DNA from: Clostridiales bacterium
Lineage (GTDB): Bacteria > Bacillota > Clostridia > Lachnospirales > Lachnospiraceae
Assembly: GCA_021204025.1 (NCBI GenBank)
Contig: JAJQAC010000019.1
Span: 55,693-119,692 of the forward strand
Reading direction: 5' to 3'
Length of the DNA: 64,000 bases
The translations under genes were made by a program, and so were the position numbers. Below, one piece after another: positions 61,092 to 64,000 of this stretch. The notes beneath the pieces were generated by a model. It saw only the letters and a list, made by a program, of their open reading frames with translations, searched no databases and was not told the origin of the DNA. Each line of letters opens with the position of its first letter. The stretch's first letter is position 1.

Positions 61092-62450
61092 ATGATGATT
61101 AAAAGTAGAGGGATCCGGCACATAGCGGTGTTGCTTGGCCTGATCCTCATGGCGCAGATGGCTTTCCCCGCGTATGCGGAGATTTCTGCAGACCAGACGG
61201 AAAATGCAGATATCGATATAACAGAAGAGATTTCTTTAGAAACCGGGACAATTACAGCGAGAGTTGTGTGCGTGAGTTCTCTGGATTCGTCTGAGACTCC
61301 GCTGGCAGGCGTAGGTCTGTCCCTGTACCGGGTCGCGTCTGCGGCAGTTAGTGACGGGACGATCCAATATATACCAGTTGACGTATTGTCAGGTTACGAG
61401 AAATTTTTCAACGAGGATTTTAGTTCCGATGACGTAGCGAACACGGCTTCGGAAATCGTATCTCAGACGGATCTGAGCAGCTGTCTGGTATCTGTCCTGA
61501 CAACCGCCGAGAATGGTTCCGTTGAGTTTGAAGGATTGTCGGCCGGGATTTATCTGATCGATCAGACCGGCGCTTTGGATGGTTACGTGAGTACGACGCC
61601 TTATCTGATCAAACTGCCGGAGATCGAAGAAAATGACCTCTTCTGGGATTATGATCTGATGTTGACGACACAGGAGACGACCGGTACAGCGGAAGAATGG
61701 GATCTCTCCAAAGCGGGGACGCTGACGGTCAACGCCGGTTATGTTTCCACAGGAACGGATCGTACTCCGGTCGTAGGAGTCGAGTTTACCGTGTATCAGG
61801 TAGCGACTGTCACGTTGAGCGGCGGTAATGTCTACTATGTCGCAGTAGATGCGCTGAAGACATACGAGAGTCAGATGAACTCTGCCACCACGACAGACAG
61901 CTACAGTGAACTGGCCGCAGAGCTCGCCGCGGTGATTGCCGGAGATGATACGCTGGCCGGACAGCTTAAGATCGGGACGCAGGAAAGCGGATCAGACGGC
62001 AATGCGGTGTTTGAATCGATGATGTCCGGGATGTATCTGGTCGTTCAGACCAATACCGTGAGCGGTTATCAGGCGATCAGCCCGTTCCTTGCCTGTCTGC
62101 CGATGACGTCGGAGGATGGGAGTGGATGGGATTACAACATTCAGGCTCTGCCTAAGCTGGGCAAAACCAGTACGGGCGGAGGCAGCAGTTCCAGTGGCGG
62201 ACACAGCAGCGGAGGCAGCGGTGGAAGCAGTTCCGGTTCCGGCAGCGGAGGTCCGGGCAGCGGTAGTTCAAGTGGAAATCCTGCTGACACAGGCAGCCCG
62301 TCAGGAGATCTGTATGAGATCGTAACAGATTCTCCCCTTTCTCCGCTTCTTCCACAGACCGGATTGCGCCGCAGTATCGTGAGTTTCCTGGCGATTGGCG
62401 GGATCTTTTTCATCACACTTGGCTGGAAACTTGGTGGATCGAAACAATGA
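61092..62450 (+). CDS. Accessory LPQTG surface protein with two SpaA-like domains
   Basis: About 452 aa from ATG 61092, after AGAAGGAGGAG. A signal peptide (HIAVLLGLILMAQMAFPAYA) ends near residue 28. Two related domains follow: residues about 50-185 (GVGLSLYRVASAAVSDGTIQ) and about 215-350 (VGVEFTVYQVATVTLSGGNV), each with an E-box-like SAGIYLI or SGMYLVV strand. A Ser/Gly-rich linker (about 360-398) spans the wall, then LPQTG, a hydrophobic helix and a short basic end. Probably a minor pilin or base anchor. It overlaps the next sortase gene by 4 bases. Confidence 0.88.
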   Translation: MMIKSRGIRHIAVLLGLILMAQMAFPAYAEISADQTENADIDITEEISLETGTITARVVCVSSLDSSETPLAGVGLSLYRVASAAVSDGTIQYIPVDVLSGYEKFFNEDFSSDDVANTASEIVSQTDLSSCLVSVLTTAENGSVEFEGLSAGIYLIDQTGALDGYVSTTPYLIKLPEIEENDLFWDYDLMLTTQETTGTAEEWDLSKAGTLTVNAGYVSTGTDRTPVVGVEFTVYQVATVTLSGGNVYYVAVDALKTYESQMNSATTTDSYSELAAELAAVIAGDDTLAGQLKIGTQESGSDGNAVFESMMSGMYLVVQTNTVSGYQAISPFLACLPMTSEDGSGWDYNIQALPKLGKTSTGGGSSSSGGHSSGGSGGSSSGSGSGGPGSGSSSGNPADTGSPSGDLYEIVTDSPLSPLLPQTGLRRSIVSFLAIGGIFFITLGWKLGGSKQ

Positions 62451-63097
62451 GGTTTTTAGAAAGACTGAAAAAACGATTTACCAGAAGTAATGATTCGGGA
62501 AAGCCTGCCCGCTGGTGCAGGCGGACTTTCATCATCCTTGGCGTGTGTATGCTGGCTGGCGCTGTAGGCATGGAAGTGCATTATGCCTGGGAAGAACATC
62601 AGGCAGGCAGGGAAACAGAGAAAGCGTATGAGGAACTGCAGACCGTGATCGATATCCTGCGCATGGAGGAGTCAGCGACACCGGCTGAGCCGGTATCGGA
62701 TGAAGCAGAAGCGGAGCCACTGGATGCTTCCAGGTATCTGGGGATCCTGCGGATCCCGGAGTTTGACCTGAATCTTCCGGTTCAGTGGGAATGGAGTTAT
62801 CCGGCATTGCGGCTGACCCCGTGCCGGTTTACGGGAAGTGTACAGACGGGCGATCTGGTGATCTGCGCTCATAACTATTCTTCCCATTTTGGAAATCTGA
62901 GGAACCTGTCTTATGGAGCGGCTATCACCCTGGAGGATATGGACGGGACAGTTCATCGGTATCGAGTGGAAAGCGTTGAAATAATCGGACCCAGGGATGC
63001 CGGACAACTGCTCGACGGAAATTGGCCGTTGACACTTTTTACCTGTACTTATGGGGGAGAAAACCGTGTTGTGGTGCGGTGTGGATACGATGTATGA
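62447..63097 (+). CDS. Sortase, small single-pass type (first copy)
   Basis: 216 aa with one N-terminal membrane helix (FIILGVCMLAGAVGMEVHYA). The catalytic His is in ICAHNYSSHFG (about residue 142), Cys in LTLFTCTYGGENR (about 202) and Arg in RVVVRCG (about 209). It lacks the second membrane helix of class C and seems related to the SrtB/SrtD-like accessory sortases. Its start overlaps the LPQTG gene (ATGA), so it probably anchors that protein. A strong terminator follows 24 bases after its stop. Confidence 0.93.
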   Translation: MRFLERLKKRFTRSNDSGKPARWCRRTFIILGVCMLAGAVGMEVHYAWEEHQAGRETEKAYEELQTVIDILRMEESATPAEPVSDEAEAEPLDASRYLGILRIPEFDLNLPVQWEWSYPALRLTPCRFTGSVQTGDLVICAHNYSSHFGNLRNLSYGAAITLEDMDGTVHRYRVESVEIIGPRDAGQLLDGNWPLTLFTCTYGGENRVVVRCGYDV

Positions 63098-63120
63098 ATG
63101 GCCTCACATCAAATTGACGT

Positions 63121-63146
63121 AACCACGCCATCTGGCGTGGTTTTTT
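63121..63146 (+). terminator. Terminator after the first small sortase
   Basis: AACCACGCCA (63121-63130), two bases, TGGCGTGGTT (63133-63142), followed by a T-run: a perfect 10-pair stem. It ends the pilus operon. An open frame crossing it from 63098 is therefore unlikely to be a gene. Confidence 0.92.
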
Positions 63147-63232
63147 GTCCAAATAACAGAACTGCTTTCAGCAGATCATTCATTGAGAAAATAATTAAAA
63201 TTGAGATAGATAATCGGAACCTCCGAAAAGAG

Positions 63233-63316
63233 TTGACGTTATGCGGACTTTTGTTGTTTGTAATCGGCTGGAAACTTTTCTTCGGAGGAAAGAGACATCT
63301 TGGACAGGAAGCATAA
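63233..63316 (+). pseudogene. Relic of the C-terminal anchor of a lost LPXTG protein
   Basis: The frame reads LTLCGLLLFVIGWKLFFGGK and ends HLGQEA. It matches the membrane anchor of the upstream LPQTG protein (IGGIFFITLGWKLGGSKQ), including the shared GWKL and the DNA GGCTGGAAACTT. No LPXTG motif, signal peptide or body is left. It overlaps the next sortase gene by 17 bases, as an intact LPXTG gene would. Confidence 0.6.
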
Positions 63317-63953
63317 AGCAGGGATTGGATTGATGGCTGCGGGTATCGTTTTGATGGCCGCAGCCATCGCTTTGTTAGGTTATAACCGCAGGGAAGATCA
63401 GAGAGCCGGCGAAGAAGCTCTGGAACTGGTTTCTCAGATCAGGCAGGAAATATCTTATCGTGAATCTTTATCAGATAAAGAAGAACGATTTACCGATAGG
63501 GATAATGAGGATACGATTGTCTCAGAGACAGAACTTTCGGGTGACGAGGCCGTTACCATGATCGACGGTTATGATTATATTGGCATTCTCGTAATACCTT
63601 CTCTGGGTCTGGAACTTCTCGTGATGGCGGAGTGGGATTACGCCAGGTTACGCATTGCACCCTGCCGGTACACAGGCTCTTTAGAGACCGGAGATCTGGT
63701 CGTTTCGGGGCATAATTACAGCCGTCATTTTGGCAGACTGAAAAACCTTGCCGCCGGCGAGGATGTTATTTTTACGGACATGGATGGAAATGTATGCTAT
63801 TATAGCGTAGTGGAGACTGAGATCCTGGAACCGACCGCGATTGAAGAAATGACAGACAGCGGATATCCGTTGTCGTTATTTACCTGTACCTACGGCGGGC
63901 AGACCCGCGTGACGGTACGGTGTGAGTATAAAAATAGAGGGGAATTAGTGTGA
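63300..63953 (+). CDS. Sortase, small single-pass type (second copy)
   Basis: 217 aa, paralogue of the sortase at 62447-63097. One N-terminal membrane helix (LMAAGIVLMAAAIALLGY). Catalytic His in VSGHNYSRHFG (about residue 138), Cys in LSLFTCTYGGQTR (about 200) and Arg in RVTVRCE (about 206). It starts at TTG 63300, 6 bases after GGAGGAAAG. The upstream gene is only a relic, so its substrate may be elsewhere. The remaining 47 bases of the window hold no feature I can support. Confidence 0.92.
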   Translation: MDRKHKAGIGLMAAGIVLMAAAIALLGYNRREDQRAGEEALELVSQIRQEISYRESLSDKEERFTDRDNEDTIVSETELSGDEAVTMIDGYDYIGILVIPSLGLELLVMAEWDYARLRIAPCRYTGSLETGDLVVSGHNYSRHFGRLKNLAAGEDVIFTDMDGNVCYYSVVETEILEPTAIEEMTDSGYPLSLFTCTYGGQTRVTVRCEYKNRGELV

Positions 63954-64000
63954 AAGAAAGTAGCGGATAGCCAAGAAATGGCATACTGAAATAAGCTGTC

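Noticed and set aside
63098..63232. 72-codon frame starting right after the first small sortase
   Set aside because: It crosses a perfect 10-pair terminator; only its 3' end, the LPXTG-anchor relic, is meaningful.
1..64000. CRISPR array
   Set aside because: No regularly spaced direct repeats of 24-40 bases were seen, and no cas-like proteins are present.

Overview
The window looks like the chromosome of a spore-forming member of the Clostridia, most likely a Lachnospiraceae species. It carries sigK, the spoIIA operon (spoIIAA-spoIIAB-sigF) and spoVAA/AB/AC. It also has a split purine branch (PurO plus a stand-alone AICAR transformylase), a T-box leader, and several gene families typical of that group (DUF4364, and a DUF5716/DUF5717-like pair). 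Most genes are on the + strand and have moderate GC. A clearly AT-rich block at about 22.2-25.7 kb looks acquired. This placement is an inference from gene content; no 16S rRNA is present.

Layout. 0-7 kb: a radical SAM pair, RNase G, the last two steps of IMP synthesis, sigK and a DUF4364 regulator. 7-13 kb: a three-gene unit with a 1192-aa protein, a divergent actin/Hsp70-fold protein and a TPR-like protein. 13-18.4 kb: valS, folC, a 48-aa protein and a membrane TPR protein. 18.6-22.2 kb: forespore genes spoIIAA to spoVAC, with a hairpin-array repeat between spoVAB and spoVAC. 22.4-25.6 kb: a three-gene DUF262/ATPase cassette, possibly anti-phage, in the place where spoVAD/spoVAE are normally found. 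25.7-28.9 kb: bioY under a BirA-type operator, an acetyltransferase, a phosphoesterase and a VOC protein. 29-36.8 kb: a probable uptake and catabolism island with a deaminase-type amidohydrolase, a Pot-like ABC transporter, a PfkB kinase and an M20 hydrolase. 36.8-38.2 kb: an MNT/HEPN pair and tRNA-Trp.

38.4-47.3 kb is a patchwork accessory region: a secreted GH5 glucanase, a J-domain protein, an MscS channel, several unknown or secreted proteins, a lipoprotein with caspase-like motifs, and decayed pieces (a nagB remnant, a duplicated C-terminal fragment, a leucine-rich-repeat remnant). At 47.4-50.1 kb a complete T-box leader with its own promoter sits upstream of a mannose-family PTS (IIB plus a fused IIC-IID) instead of an aminoacyl-tRNA synthetase or amino-acid gene. 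A hairpin-array repeat separates the two.

50.4-64 kb is a surface-pilus locus: an XRE regulator with two inverted repeats upstream, a small hexapeptide-repeat ORF, a 2336-aa LPKTG adhesin, an LPATG backbone pilin, a class C sortase, an LPQTG accessory protein and two small paralogous sortases. The second small sortase is preceded by what looks like the surviving tail of a lost LPXTG protein.

The best candidates for undescribed biology are the Hsp70-like three-gene unit (7.3-12.9 kb), the DUF262/DUF3696-type cassette with a sigma-1.1-like N-terminus (22.4-25.6 kb), the orphan T-box (47.4-47.7 kb) and the caspase-fold lipoprotein (44.8-46.9 kb). All assignments were made by reading the sequence; no database search was run.
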